Shown here: piece after piece, positions 16,037 through 24,261 of the stretch
Layout of the letters: the number at the start of each line of letters is the position of its first letter
Position numbering within the stretch: position 1 is the first letter of the stretch
Source of the DNA: Sphingopyxis sp.
Lineage (GTDB): Bacteria > Pseudomonadota > Alphaproteobacteria > Sphingomonadales > Sphingomonadaceae
DNA: 64,000 nt
NCBI RefSeq assembly: GCF_016704835.1
Contig: NZ_JADIZJ010000021.1
Location: 372,001-436,000 of the forward strand
Reading direction: 5' to 3'
Program-made: the position numbers and the translations under genes
The notes under the pieces: generated by a model
Databases searched by the model: none
The model's input: the letters and a program-made list of their open reading frames with translations, nothing else
Told to the model about the DNA's origin: nothing

Positions 16037-16170
16037 TCCTCCCTGTCGCCAAGCGATGGTGAGGGGGACCGTCGCCGCAGGCGATGATGGAGGGGCGGCG
16101 ACGCTGTGCCACAGCCCCTCCGTCAGCGCTTCGCGCTGCCACCTCCGCGTGGCTGCGCCACCGGGAGGAT
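16037..16170. repeat. Palindromic repeat, family D copy 2
   Basis: ATCCTCCCTGTCGCC through CCGGGAGGAT, with an inner GGAGGGGC / GCCCCTCC pair, forms a long imperfect hairpin. It shares CTCCCTGT, GGGGG and CCCTCCGTCAG blocks with 13444-13572. Confidence 0.6.
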
Positions 16171-16191
16171 CAAAGGCCTCAAGCAGCCCCC

Positions 16192-16542
16192 CTACCCCCG
16201 CAAAATCTTCTCCATCTTCTTCCCCCGCGCCAGTTCGTCGATCAGCTTGTCGAGATAGCGCAGCTCGCGCATCAACGGCGCCTCGATATTCTCGACCCGG
16301 ATCCCACAAATCACCCCGGTAATCAGCGACCGCGCCGGGTTGAGCCGCGGCGCGTGTATAAAGAAATCCTCGAAAGTCGTCCCGTTCGCCAGCTCCGCCT
16401 CGAGCGCTTTCTGGCTATACCCCGTCAACCAGCGGATAATCTCGTCGACCTCGGCCTTGGCCCGGCCCTTCTTCTCCGCCTTGGCGACATAATGCGGGTA
16501 CACGCTCGCGACGCTGATCGAAAAGATGCGGTGTGTGGTCAT
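16192..16542 (-). CDS. DUF2200 family protein
   Basis: A 116-residue soluble protein that matches DUF2200 over its length: FSISVASVYPHYVAKAEKKG, VDEIIRWLTGYSQKALEAEL, GTTFEDFFIHAPRLNPARSL, and a conserved end LDKLIDELARGKKMEKILRG. The family is short, widespread and of unknown function; the Lys-rich C-terminus may bind nucleic acid, but nothing in context supports a role. Confidence 0.85.
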   Translation of the reverse strand: MTTHRIFSISVASVYPHYVAKAEKKGRAKAEVDEIIRWLTGYSQKALEAELANGTTFEDFFIHAPRLNPARSLITGVICGIRVENIEAPLMRELRYLDKLIDELARGKKMEKILRG

Positions 16543-16591
16543 GGGGTCTCCCCATTTCGGTCGGATGCGGGTTCGCGGTGCATCCCGGAAC

Positions 16592-16924
16592 CTACATAGG
16601 CAGATATCGGGACACTTTGACCTTCAGAAGCTGGATCAGTGCTTCGTCCATAAACTCATAATCGTCCGGAATGTCTAGGCAGATGACGCGCACGTCGTTC
16701 AGCGCGGTCCTGTATCGCTTCTGAAGCTTGTTTCGACGTGCCTTTTCCATCACGAAGATCATATCCGCCCAGCGAACGGCTTCAGACGTCAGCGGGTTCT
16801 CCGCATCGTTATTGGTTCCCGCTGAGGCCGTTTCAACTCCCGGATGGTCGGCGAATATCTGCTCGGCCGTCGGGCTGCGTAGCCGGTTCTGACTGCACAC
16901 GAACAGGATGTTACGGACCTTCAC
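16592..16924 (-). CDS. Low-molecular-weight protein-tyrosine-phosphatase-like protein
   Basis: 110 residues from a GTG start at 16924 with AAGG upstream. The N-terminal P-loop reads FVCSQNRLRSPTAEQIF, which has the CX5R signature (Cys-Ser-Gln-Asn-Arg-Leu-Arg) of LMW phosphatases, followed by VETASAGTNNDAENPLTSEA and WADMIFVMEKAR. The protein is shorter than typical 150-residue LMW-PTPs and belongs to the compact branch whose substrates are unknown. It lies 14 bp after serB on the same strand and is probably cotranscribed. Confidence 0.78.
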   Translation of the reverse strand: MKVRNILFVCSQNRLRSPTAEQIFADHPGVETASAGTNNDAENPLTSEAVRWADMIFVMEKARRNKLQKRYRTALNDVRVICLDIPDDYEFMDEALIQLLKVKVSRYLPM

Positions 16925-16938
16925 CAAATGGCCTTGCC

Positions 16939-17823
16939 CTACCCCAGCACCCAGCTCCGCCGCGGATAACCCTGCGCCCACAGCAATGCCGTCAAATCAT
17001 GATGCCGCACCACCGCTGCCGCCGCTTCCGCCGCCGTCGGGTGCGGGTAATAGCCTACCCCCAGCCCCGCCGACGTGATCATCGGAATATCGTTCGCGCC
17101 ATCACCGACCGCCAGCGTGTCGGCGAGCGGCAGGCCGTGCTTGGCCGCTTCGGCCTTCAGCGTTGCCAGCTTGGCCGCGCTATCGACGATCGGCTCGGCA
17201 ACCTTGCCTGTCAGCTTGCCGTGCCGGATTTCCAACGTATTCGCCACCACCTTGTCGAACCCGATCGCCTCGCCGACCGGCCCGGCAAAGGCGGTGAAGC
17301 CCCCTGACACCAGAACCGAATGCGCGCCATGCGCTTTCATCGTCTGCACCAACGTCCGCGCGCCGCGCGTCAGTTTCACTCGCTCCATACGGCAGTCGAC
17401 CAGGGTCGCTTCGGACATCCCCGCGAGCAATTCGACGCGCTCGATCAGTGCGGCGCGAAAATCGAGCTCGCCGCGCATCGCCCGCTCGGTGATCGCCGCA
17501 ATTTCGGGCTTCAGCCCCGCATAATCGGCCAGTTCGTCGATGCACTCGACGGTGATCATCGTCGAATCCATGTCGGCGATGATCAGTTTTTTGGTCCGAT
17601 CACCCTGCGGCTGGACGATCGTGTCGAGCGATCCATGGTCCATCAACGCTAGTTCGGCACGCGCGCTGACCAGACTGCCATGAAAGACAATATCGGCGGC
17701 GTCGCCGACATCCAGCCAGTGCGGCGCGCCGACGTCGTGGCCTGTCGCGTCGAGCCGGTCGATCGCTTCGCGAACCACCTCGTCGGTCAGCTTCCCGGCT
17801 GCTATCAGCGTCGCGACGAACAT
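16939..17823 (-). CDS. serB: Phosphoserine phosphatase
   Basis: 294 residues; catalyses the last step of serine synthesis. The HAD core carries ADMDSTMITVECIDELADYA (nucleophile Asp and general acid Asp), SVLVSGGFTAF (motif II Ser), and GDGANDIPMI (motif IV). An N-terminal ACT-like extension (about 1-85) is typical of long SerB forms. The ATG at 17823-17821 overlaps the miaA ATG on the opposite strand (17822-17824), so the leaders of both mRNAs lie within the other gene. Confidence 0.93.
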   Translation of the reverse strand: MFVATLIAAGKLTDEVVREAIDRLDATGHDVGAPHWLDVGDAADIVFHGSLVSARAELALMDHGSLDTIVQPQGDRTKKLIIADMDSTMITVECIDELADYAGLKPEIAAITERAMRGELDFRAALIERVELLAGMSEATLVDCRMERVKLTRGARTLVQTMKAHGAHSVLVSGGFTAFAGPVGEAIGFDKVVANTLEIRHGKLTGKVAEPIVDSAAKLATLKAEAAKHGLPLADTLAVGDGANDIPMITSAGLGVGYYPHPTAAEAAAAVVRHHDLTALLWAQGYPRRSWVLG

Positions 17824-18781
17824 GGCATCTCCTTCATCCTCTTTCGGCGCACGGCCACCTGTCGCGCTTATCGCTGGCCCCACCGCCAGCGGCAAGAGCG
17901 CATTGGCGGTGGCGGTTGCAAAAGCCGTCGGGCGCGGCGTCGTGGTCAACGCCGACGCGAGCCAGGTGTATGCCGATCTCGCGATCCTCTCGGCGCGCCC
18001 GAGCGACAAGGAGATGGGGGGCATCCCCCACCACCTCTTCGGCCATATCGACGCCGCCGAGGCGCATAATGCCGCGCGCTGGGCCGATGAAGCGCGCGCC
18101 GCCATCGCCGCTGCGCACGCCGCAGGCGACATCCCGATCCTCGTCGGGGGCACCGGCCTTCATATCCGCACCCTGCTCGACGGGATTTCGCCGATCCCCG
18201 AAATCGACCCCGATGTTCGCGCCGCGGTGCGCGCCCTGCCCGTTACCGACACCCACGCCGCGCTTATCCGCGAAGATCCCGATACCGCCGCCCGCCTGAA
18301 TCCCGCCGACACCACGCGCGTCGCCCGCGCCCTCGAAGTCGTCCGCTCGACCGGCCACCCGCTCGGCCACTGGCACGCCGCGCACACGGGCGGCATCGGC
18401 GATACGATCACGCTCGCCCCGCTCATCCTGCTCCCGCCGCGCGACTGGCTGCGCGAACGCTGCGACCAGCGGCTCTTCCAGATGTTCGACAGCGGCGCGG
18501 TCGCCGAGGTCGAAGCACTGCTGGCTCGCGACCTCGACCCCGACCTTCCTGCGATGCGCGCCATCGGGGTCCCGCAGATCGCGCAATATCTGACCGGCCT
18601 TATCGACCGCGGCGAAGCGCTAATGCTGACGCAGGCCGCCACCCGCCAATATGCCAAACGCCAGTATACCTGGTTCCGCAACCAGCCACCCGCCGAGTGG
18701 CCGCGTTACCCAGAGTCACTAAACAACGATTATATTGATAAATTAGCAATAAAATTACGTCAAAGCCTGTTGACAGGATAG
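17822..18781 (+). CDS. miaA: tRNA dimethylallyltransferase
   Basis: 319 residues; transfers the dimethylallyl group to A37 of tRNAs that read UNN codons. P-loop GPTASGKSALAVAVA is at about residues 19-33, the substrate Asp-Ser-like motif appears as VNADASQVYADL, GGTGLHIRTLLDG follows, and the C-terminal block is TRQYAKRQYTWFRNQ. It shares overlapping start codons with serB in divergent orientation. The gene ends in an AT-rich stretch that probably supplies the ilvB promoter. Confidence 0.93.
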   Translation: MASPSSSFGARPPVALIAGPTASGKSALAVAVAKAVGRGVVVNADASQVYADLAILSARPSDKEMGGIPHHLFGHIDAAEAHNAARWADEARAAIAAAHAAGDIPILVGGTGLHIRTLLDGISPIPEIDPDVRAAVRALPVTDTHAALIREDPDTAARLNPADTTRVARALEVVRSTGHPLGHWHAAHTGGIGDTITLAPLILLPPRDWLRERCDQRLFQMFDSGAVAEVEALLARDLDPDLPAMRAIGVPQIAQYLTGLIDRGEALMLTQAATRQYAKRQYTWFRNQPPAEWPRYPESLNNDYIDKLAIKLRQSLLTG

Positions 18782-18798
18782 AATCATATACCTATTGC
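18770..18798 (+). promoter_or_regulatory. Possible promoter of the ilv operon
   Basis: A perfect -35 TTGACA at 18770-18775, inside the end of miaA, is followed after 17 bp by TATTGC (18793-18798), a weak -10. The leader of about 50 nt has no Leu/Val/Ile-rich peptide, so no attenuator of the leu type is visible here. Confidence 0.35.
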
Positions 18799-18856
18799 CC
18801 GCAACCCTGTTGCAGCGCACAAGCGCGGCGTTTTTGATGTCGAAAGGAGTTTCGTG

Positions 18857-20611
18857 GTGACGGAAATGAGCGGTGCCGACATGGTGGTTCAGGCGCTGGT
18901 CGACCTCGGGGTCGACACGGTGTTCGGCTATCCGGGCGGCGCGGTGCTCCCGATTTACGACGCGCTCTTCAAGCATCCGACGATCAAGCACATCCTCGTC
19001 CGCCACGAACAGGCGGCGACGCATGCGGCGGAGGGTTATGCACGCTCGACCGGCAAGCCCGGGGTCGTCCTCGTCACCTCCGGCCCCGGCGCGACCAACG
19101 CCGTCACCGGCATCACCGACGCGCTGATGGATTCGATCCCGATGGTCGTGCTCACCGGACAGGTGTCGACGGCGCTGATCGGCACCGACGCGTTCCAGGA
19201 ATGCGACACCGTCGGCATCACCCGCCACTGCACCAAGCATAATTATCTGGTGATGGATCCTGAACGCCTCGGTCCGATCCTGCACGAGGCTTTCTATATC
19301 GCCACTCACGGCCGCCCCGGTCCGGTGGTGATCGACATCCCCAAGAACGTCCAGGTCGCGACCGGCAATTATGTGATCCCCGAAAAGATCGCGCACAAAA
19401 GCTATCGCCCGCAGGTCGAACCCGATGCCGACGCCATCGCCGCTGCCGTCGCGATGATCGCCGCGGCCGAGCGTCCGATCTTCTACACCGGCGGCGGCGT
19501 GATCAACGCCGGCCCCGATGCGAGCGCGGCGTTGCGCCAGCTCGTCGCGCTGACCGGCGCGCCGGTCACGTCGACGCTGATGGGGCTCGGTGCCTTCCCC
19601 GCCGACGATCCCAAGTGGCTTGGCATGCTGGGCATGCACGGCACCTATGAAGCCAATATGGCGATGAACCGCGCCGACCTGATCATCGCGGTCGGCGCGC
19701 GCTTCGACGACCGTGTCACCGGCCGTCTCGACGCTTTCTCGCCCGATTCCAAAAAGATCCATATCGACATCGACAGAAGTTCGATCAACAAGATCGTCCC
19801 CGTCGATCTCGCGGTCGTGGGCGATGCCGGACGCGCGCTCGACGCGATCATCGCGGGCTGGCAGGATGCGGGGCACAAGCCGCGCGACCTTGGCGAATGG
19901 TGGCGCCGGGTCGACGGCTGGCGCGCGACGCGCTGCCTCGACTTCCCCGAAAAGAAAGAGAATGGCGCCGAAGTCATGCCGCAGCGCGCGGTCAAGGCGC
20001 TGTTCGACGCGACCCGCGGCATGGACCCGATCATCACCACCGAGGTTGGCCAGCACCAGATGTGGGCGGCGCAGCATTTCCATTTCGACAGCCCCAACCG
20101 CTGGCTCACCAGCGGCGGCCTCGGCACGATGGGCTATGGCTTCCCCGCCGCGGTCGGCGCGCAGATCGCGCATCCGAACCGCCTCGTCATCTGCATCGCG
20201 GGCGAAGCTTCGCTCCAGATGAACATCCAGGAAATGGGCACCGTTGCGCAGTACCGCTTGCCGGTGAAAATATTCATCCTCAACAACCAGTGGATGGGCA
20301 TGGTCCGCCAGTGGCAGGAACTGACCTACGAAAGCCGCTATTCGAACAGCTATTCGGACAGCCTTCCCGATTTCGTCAAACTCGCCGACGCCTATGGCTG
20401 GACCGGCCTGCGCATCGACACGCTCGGTGAACTCGCCGACGGCATCCAAACGATGATCAACACGCCGGGACCCGTGATCGTCGACTGCCGCGTCGCGCAG
20501 CTCGCCAACTGCTTCCCGATGATCCCCTCGGGCGCCGCCCACACCGAGATGCTCCTCCAGCCGAGCGACGTCACCGGCACGATGGACGACGAAGCGAAAG
20601 CACTGGTCTAA
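18857..20611 (+). CDS. ilvB: Acetolactate synthase, large catalytic subunit
   Basis: 584 residues; TPP-, FAD- and Mg-dependent synthesis of acetolactate or acetohydroxybutyrate in branched-chain amino acid synthesis. GTG at 18857 is 7 nt after AGGAG; a GTG at 18854 would add one residue. The N-terminus has VFGYPGGAVLPIYDAL and the catalytic Glu in RHEQAATHAAEGYAR; the centre has the FAD domain; the TPP/Mg motif is AGEASLQMNIQEMGT through ILNNQWMGMVRQWQ. The usual GDG Asp of that motif is Glu here (GEAS), a conservative change worth noting. Followed after 4 bp by ilvN. Confidence 0.95.
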   Translation: MTEMSGADMVVQALVDLGVDTVFGYPGGAVLPIYDALFKHPTIKHILVRHEQAATHAAEGYARSTGKPGVVLVTSGPGATNAVTGITDALMDSIPMVVLTGQVSTALIGTDAFQECDTVGITRHCTKHNYLVMDPERLGPILHEAFYIATHGRPGPVVIDIPKNVQVATGNYVIPEKIAHKSYRPQVEPDADAIAAAVAMIAAAERPIFYTGGGVINAGPDASAALRQLVALTGAPVTSTLMGLGAFPADDPKWLGMLGMHGTYEANMAMNRADLIIAVGARFDDRVTGRLDAFSPDSKKIHIDIDRSSINKIVPVDLAVVGDAGRALDAIIAGWQDAGHKPRDLGEWWRRVDGWRATRCLDFPEKKENGAEVMPQRAVKALFDATRGMDPIITTEVGQHQMWAAQHFHFDSPNRWLTSGGLGTMGYGFPAAVGAQIAHPNRLVICIAGEASLQMNIQEMGTVAQYRLPVKIFILNNQWMGMVRQWQELTYESRYSNSYSDSLPDFVKLADAYGWTGLRIDTLGELADGIQTMINTPGPVIVDCRVAQLANCFPMIPSGAAHTEMLLQPSDVTGTMDDEAKALV

Positions 20612-20615
20612 GCCC

Positions 20616-21131
20616 ATGAAAATCTACACCGAAGCGGGCGAGCGCCATGTGCTCGCCGTCACCGTCGATAACGAGGCGGGCATCCTCGCCAAGATCACCG
20701 GGCTGTTCTCGGCGCGCGGCTATAATATCGAAAGCCTGACCGTCGCCGACATCAGCGCCGATCACGCGCTGTCGCGGATCACCATCGTCACGAGCGGCCC
20801 GCCCGCGGTGATCGACCAGATCATCGCGCAGCTCGACCGGCTCGTTCCCGTCCACAGCGTCACCGACCTCGCCGACGGCGGCGCGCATGTCGAACGCGAG
20901 ATCGCGCTCGTCAAGGTCGCGGGCAGCGGCGACAAGCGCATCGAGGCGCTGCGCATGGCCGACGTGTTCCGCGCCAAGGTCGTCGATACAACGCTCAGCA
21001 GCTTCATCTTCGAAATCACCGGGACGAGCGACAAGGTCGACCGCTTCATCGCACTGATGCGCGAATGCGGTCTGGTCGAAGTTGGCCGCACCGGCGTCGT
21101 GGCCATCGCCCGCGGGTCGGAGGCGGTTTAG
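20616..21131 (+). CDS. ilvN: Acetolactate synthase, regulatory small subunit
   Basis: 171 residues. An N-terminal ACT domain (LAVTVDNEAGILAKITGLFS, ARGYNIESLTV) binds valine for feedback inhibition; the C-terminal domain (VAGSGDKRIEALRMADVFRA) activates the large subunit. The length fits the family, and it lies immediately downstream of ilvB. The gene is named ilvN here; ilvH is an equally used name. Confidence 0.95.
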   Translation: MKIYTEAGERHVLAVTVDNEAGILAKITGLFSARGYNIESLTVADISADHALSRITIVTSGPPAVIDQIIAQLDRLVPVHSVTDLADGGAHVEREIALVKVAGSGDKRIEALRMADVFRAKVVDTTLSSFIFEITGTSDKVDRFIALMRECGLVEVGRTGVVAIARGSEAV

Positions 21132-21146
21132 ATATTACTCACACCC

Positions 21147-21222
21147 GTCACCCCGGCGAAGGCCGGGATCTCGCCGTGGCAGTTTAACGCGAGGGCGAGA
21201 TCCCGGCTTCCGCCGGGATGAC
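21147..21222. repeat. Palindromic repeat, family C copy 1
   Basis: GTCACCCCGGCGAAGGCCGG and its inverse CCGGCTTCCGCCGGGATGAC flank a second inner inverted pair GAGATCCC/GGGATCTC. It lies between ilvN and ilvC within the operon. Related copies are at 42846-42922 and, more distantly, 49651-49735. Confidence 0.75.
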
Positions 21223-21254
21223 GAACAAACAGATACGAGAAGGGGTTTCAACCA

Positions 21255-22289
21255 ATGCAAGTCTATTACGATCGCGACGCCGACCAGGATCTGATCAAGG
21301 GCAAGAAGGTTGCCGTCGTCGGCTACGGCAGCCAGGGCCACGCCCACGCGCAGAACCTGCGCGACAGCGGCGTCGCCGAGGTCGCGATCGCGCTGCGCGC
21401 CGGATCGGCGACCGCGAAAAAGGCCGAAACCGCAGGCTTCAAGGTGCTTTCTAACAAGGAAGCTGCCGAGTGGGCGGACGTCATCATGGTCGCCGCACCC
21501 GATGAGCATCAGGCAAAGATCTACGCCGACGACCTTGGCCCCCATATGAAGCCCGGCGCCGCGCTCGCCTTCGCCCACGGCCTCAACATCCACTTCGGCC
21601 TGATCGAAGCGCGTGCAGACATTGACGTCTTCATGGTCGCACCCAAAGGCCCCGGTCACACGGTGCGCAGCGAATATCAAAAGGGCGGCGGCGTCCCCTG
21701 CCTAATCGCGGTCGCGCAGGAAGCGACCGGCAACAGCGGCAACGGCTATGCCAAGGCGCTCGCCCTCTCCTACGCCTCGGCAGTGGGCGGCGGGCGCAGC
21801 GGCATCATCGAAACCACCTTCAAGGAAGAGTGCGAAACCGACCTCTTCGGCGAACAGGCGGTGCTCTGCGGCGGCATCACGCATCTGATCCAGGCGGGTT
21901 TCGAAACGCTGGTCGAGGCGGGCTACGCCCCCGAAATGGCCTATTTCGAATGCCTCCACGAAACCAAGCTGATCGTCGACCTGCTCTATGAAGGCGGCAT
22001 CGCCAACATGCGCTACTCGATCAGCAACACCGCCGAATATGGCGACATCAAGACCGGCCCGCGCATCATCACCGAAGAAACCAAGAAGGAAATGAAGCGC
22101 GTCCTGCAGGACATTCAGTCGGGCCGCTTCGTCAAAGATTTCGTCCTCGACAACCAAGCCGGCCAGCCCGAACTGAAGGCGAGCCGCAAGGCCGCCGCCG
22201 CGCATCCGATCGAACAGGTCGGCGGTGAACTGCGCGCGATGATGCCTTGGATCGCCAAGAACCAGCTGGTCGATAAAGCCAAGAACTGA
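21255..22289 (+). CDS. ilvC: Ketol-acid reductoisomerase
   Basis: 344 residues, class I. It converts acetolactate to dihydroxyisovalerate with NADPH. Rossmann motif VAVVGYGSQGHAHAQNL is at about residues 18-34, the class I PKGPGHTVRSEYQKGGG is in the middle, and the C-terminal knotted domain has the Mg-binding ETTFKEECETDLFGEQAVLCGG and ECLHETKLIVDL. GAAGGGG lies 10 nt upstream of the ATG. It probably belongs to the ilvBNC operon despite the repeat in the gap. Confidence 0.95.
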   Translation: MQVYYDRDADQDLIKGKKVAVVGYGSQGHAHAQNLRDSGVAEVAIALRAGSATAKKAETAGFKVLSNKEAAEWADVIMVAAPDEHQAKIYADDLGPHMKPGAALAFAHGLNIHFGLIEARADIDVFMVAPKGPGHTVRSEYQKGGGVPCLIAVAQEATGNSGNGYAKALALSYASAVGGGRSGIIETTFKEECETDLFGEQAVLCGGITHLIQAGFETLVEAGYAPEMAYFECLHETKLIVDLLYEGGIANMRYSISNTAEYGDIKTGPRIITEETKKEMKRVLQDIQSGRFVKDFVLDNQAGQPELKASRKAAAAHPIEQVGGELRAMMPWIAKNQLVDKAKN

Positions 22290-22309
22290 CGGCCCGGAGC
22301 CTAGCCCTC

Positions 22310-22402
22310 GTCATTGCGAGGAGCGCAGCGACGAAGCAACCTCCAGCCATCGACCTGCACAAGGTCGAGAGCTGGAGATTGCTTCGCTTCGCTTGCAATG
22401 AC
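22310..22402. repeat. Palindromic intergenic repeat, family A copy 2
   Basis: GTCATTGCGAGGAGCGCAGC at the left pairs with GCTTCGCTTCGCTTGCAATGAC at the right; an inner CTCCAGC/GCTGGAG pair extends the hairpin. It lies between ilvC and bioF. Confidence 0.8.
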
Positions 22403-22416
22403 GAACTGAGGACGTA

Positions 22417-23553
22417 ATGGGAAACTCTCCCTTCGACACCCACCGCGCCGACCTCGACGCATTGGCCGCGCAAAGCCGCCGCCGCGCGCTCGCGCCGCGC
22501 GCGGGCCGCGATTTCGCGTCGAACGACTATCTCGGTCTCGCCGACTCCGCAGCGCTCCGCACCGCCCTTACGGCGGGCATCGAACGCGGCCTCCCCGCCG
22601 GATCGGGCGGCTCGCGCCTGCTCCGCGGCAATCACGCGGAACATGAAGCGCTCGAAGCCCACGCCGCGCGCCATTATGGCAGCGAGGGTGCGCTCTTCTT
22701 TCCGACCGGCTTCGCCGCCAACGCCGCGATTTTCGCCACCCTCCCGCAGCGCGGCGATCTGATCGTTCATGACGACCTGATCCACGCCAGCGCGCACGAT
22801 GGCATGAAGCTCGGCCGCGCCGGGACCGTCGCCGCCGCGCACAACGACGCGCAGGCGTTCGACGACATCATCTCTCGCTGGCGCGCAGGCGGTGGCGGCG
22901 GCACCCCGTGGATCGCGGTCGAAAGCCTCTACAGCATGGACGGCGACCGCGCCCCGCTTGCCGATCTCGCCGCGGTCGCCGACCACCACGATGCGGTGCT
23001 TGTTGTCGACGAAGCGCACGCCACGGGCGTGTTCGGCCCCGGCGGCGCGGGGCTGGCGCATTTTCTCACACGCCGCGACAATCTGATCACCCTCCACACC
23101 TGCGGCAAGGCGCTCGGCTGTGAAGGCGCCCTCGTTTGCGCCCCCGCCATCGCCACCGATTTCATCGTCAACCGCGGGCGCCCCTTCATCTTCTCGACCG
23201 CCCCGTCGCCGCTGATGGCGTGGCTCGTCCGTCAGGCGATCGAAATCGTTGCGAACGAGCCCGAGCGTCAGGCACGCCTCCACGCGGTCGTCCGCCACGC
23301 CGCCGAACGCCTCGTCCCGCTTGGCATCGCCGCCAGCGGTACCCAGATCCTGCCCGTGATCATCGGCGACAACGACCGCACGATGCGCATCGCGGGAGCG
23401 CTGCGCGAGGCGGGTTTCGACATCCGCGGCATTCGCCCGCCGACCGTCGCGCACGGGACCGCAAGACTGCGCATCGCGATCACCCTCAATGTTGACGAGG
23501 CCAGCATCGACGATATGGCGCACGCGCTGGCCGACGCAATGGCCGCGACATGA
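22417..23553 (+). CDS. bioF: 8-amino-7-oxononanoate synthase
   Basis: 378 residues; a PLP enzyme that condenses pimeloyl-CoA/ACP with alanine in biotin synthesis. FASNDYLGLADS is near the start, GSGGSRLLRGNHAEHEALE and FPTGFAANAAIFATL follow, and VVDEAHATGVFGPGGAG and TCGKALGCEGA (PLP lysine) mark the active site. GAGGA precedes the ATG. The stop overlaps the bioD start (ATGA). Confidence 0.92.
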   Translation: MGNSPFDTHRADLDALAAQSRRRALAPRAGRDFASNDYLGLADSAALRTALTAGIERGLPAGSGGSRLLRGNHAEHEALEAHAARHYGSEGALFFPTGFAANAAIFATLPQRGDLIVHDDLIHASAHDGMKLGRAGTVAAAHNDAQAFDDIISRWRAGGGGGTPWIAVESLYSMDGDRAPLADLAAVADHHDAVLVVDEAHATGVFGPGGAGLAHFLTRRDNLITLHTCGKALGCEGALVCAPAIATDFIVNRGRPFIFSTAPSPLMAWLVRQAIEIVANEPERQARLHAVVRHAAERLVPLGIAASGTQILPVIIGDNDRTMRIAGALREAGFDIRGIRPPTVAHGTARLRIAITLNVDEASIDDMAHALADAMAAT

Positions 23554-24158
23554 CCCGCTTCGTCGTCACCGGCACCGACACCGGCATCGGCAAGACCGTG
23601 TTCGCTGCCGCGCTCGCGGGCGCAACGCGCGCGCCGTACTGGAAGCCGATCCAGTCGGGCCTCGAGGACGAAACTGACAGCGAGGTCGTCGCCCGCCTCG
23701 CCAATGTCGCAATCCTGCCCGAAGCCTATCGCCTGAACACCCCCGCCTCGCCCCACCTCGCCGCCGAGATCGACCATATCACCATCGACCTCGCCGAGCT
23801 CACCCCGCCCCTCGGCAACCTGATCATCGAAGGTGCCGGCGGAGCGCTCGTCCCCGTCACCCGCACCACGCTCTACGCCGACCTGTTCGCGCGCTGGCAG
23901 ATCCCCGTGATCGTATGTGCGCGTACCGCGCTCGGCACGATCAACCACAGCCTGCTCACGATCGAGGCGCTGCGGTCGCGCGGCGCCCCGATCCACGGGG
24001 TCGCGTTCCTGGGCGATGCGGTCAAGGACAGCGAGGCGATCATCGCCGAAATCGGCGGCGTCCGTCCACTGGGACGGCTGCCAATCCTCGACCCGCTGAC
24101 GAATGAAACACTCGCGGCTGCGTTCAACTCAAACTTCGATCGTGCCGATTTTGGCTAA
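23550..24158 (+). CDS. bioD: Dethiobiotin synthetase
   Basis: 202 residues; ATP-dependent closure of the ureido ring. The P-loop FVVTGTDTGIGKTVFAAAL is at residues 3-21, WKPIQSGLED follows, and IIEGAGGALVPVT carries the conserved Glu-Gly-Ala-Gly. Translationally coupled to bioF. Confidence 0.92.
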   Translation: MTRFVVTGTDTGIGKTVFAAALAGATRAPYWKPIQSGLEDETDSEVVARLANVAILPEAYRLNTPASPHLAAEIDHITIDLAELTPPLGNLIIEGAGGALVPVTRTTLYADLFARWQIPVIVCARTALGTINHSLLTIEALRSRGAPIHGVAFLGDAVKDSEAIIAEIGGVRPLGRLPILDPLTNETLAAAFNSNFDRADFG

Positions 24159-24176
24159 CTGAAAGCCGCTTGGCCC

Positions 24177-24240
24177 GAGCTTGTCGAAGGGCCGTTCTTG
24201 TCTTTATGCGAAGCAAGAAGAACGGTGCTTCGACAAGCTC
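24177..24240. repeat. Palindromic repeat, family B copy 1
   Basis: GAGCTTGTCGAAGGGCCGTT at 24177-24196 is inverted as AACGGTGCTTCGACAAGCTC ending at 24240, giving a hairpin between bioD and bioA. A second copy is at 50906-50970. Confidence 0.85.
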
Positions 24241-24261
24241 ATCACAAACGGAAAAAGAAGA

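Noticed and set aside
18755..20617. A 620-codon minus-strand frame opposite ilvB
   Set aside because: Antisense to a well-conserved enzyme gene, with low-complexity acidic composition and no recognisable motif.
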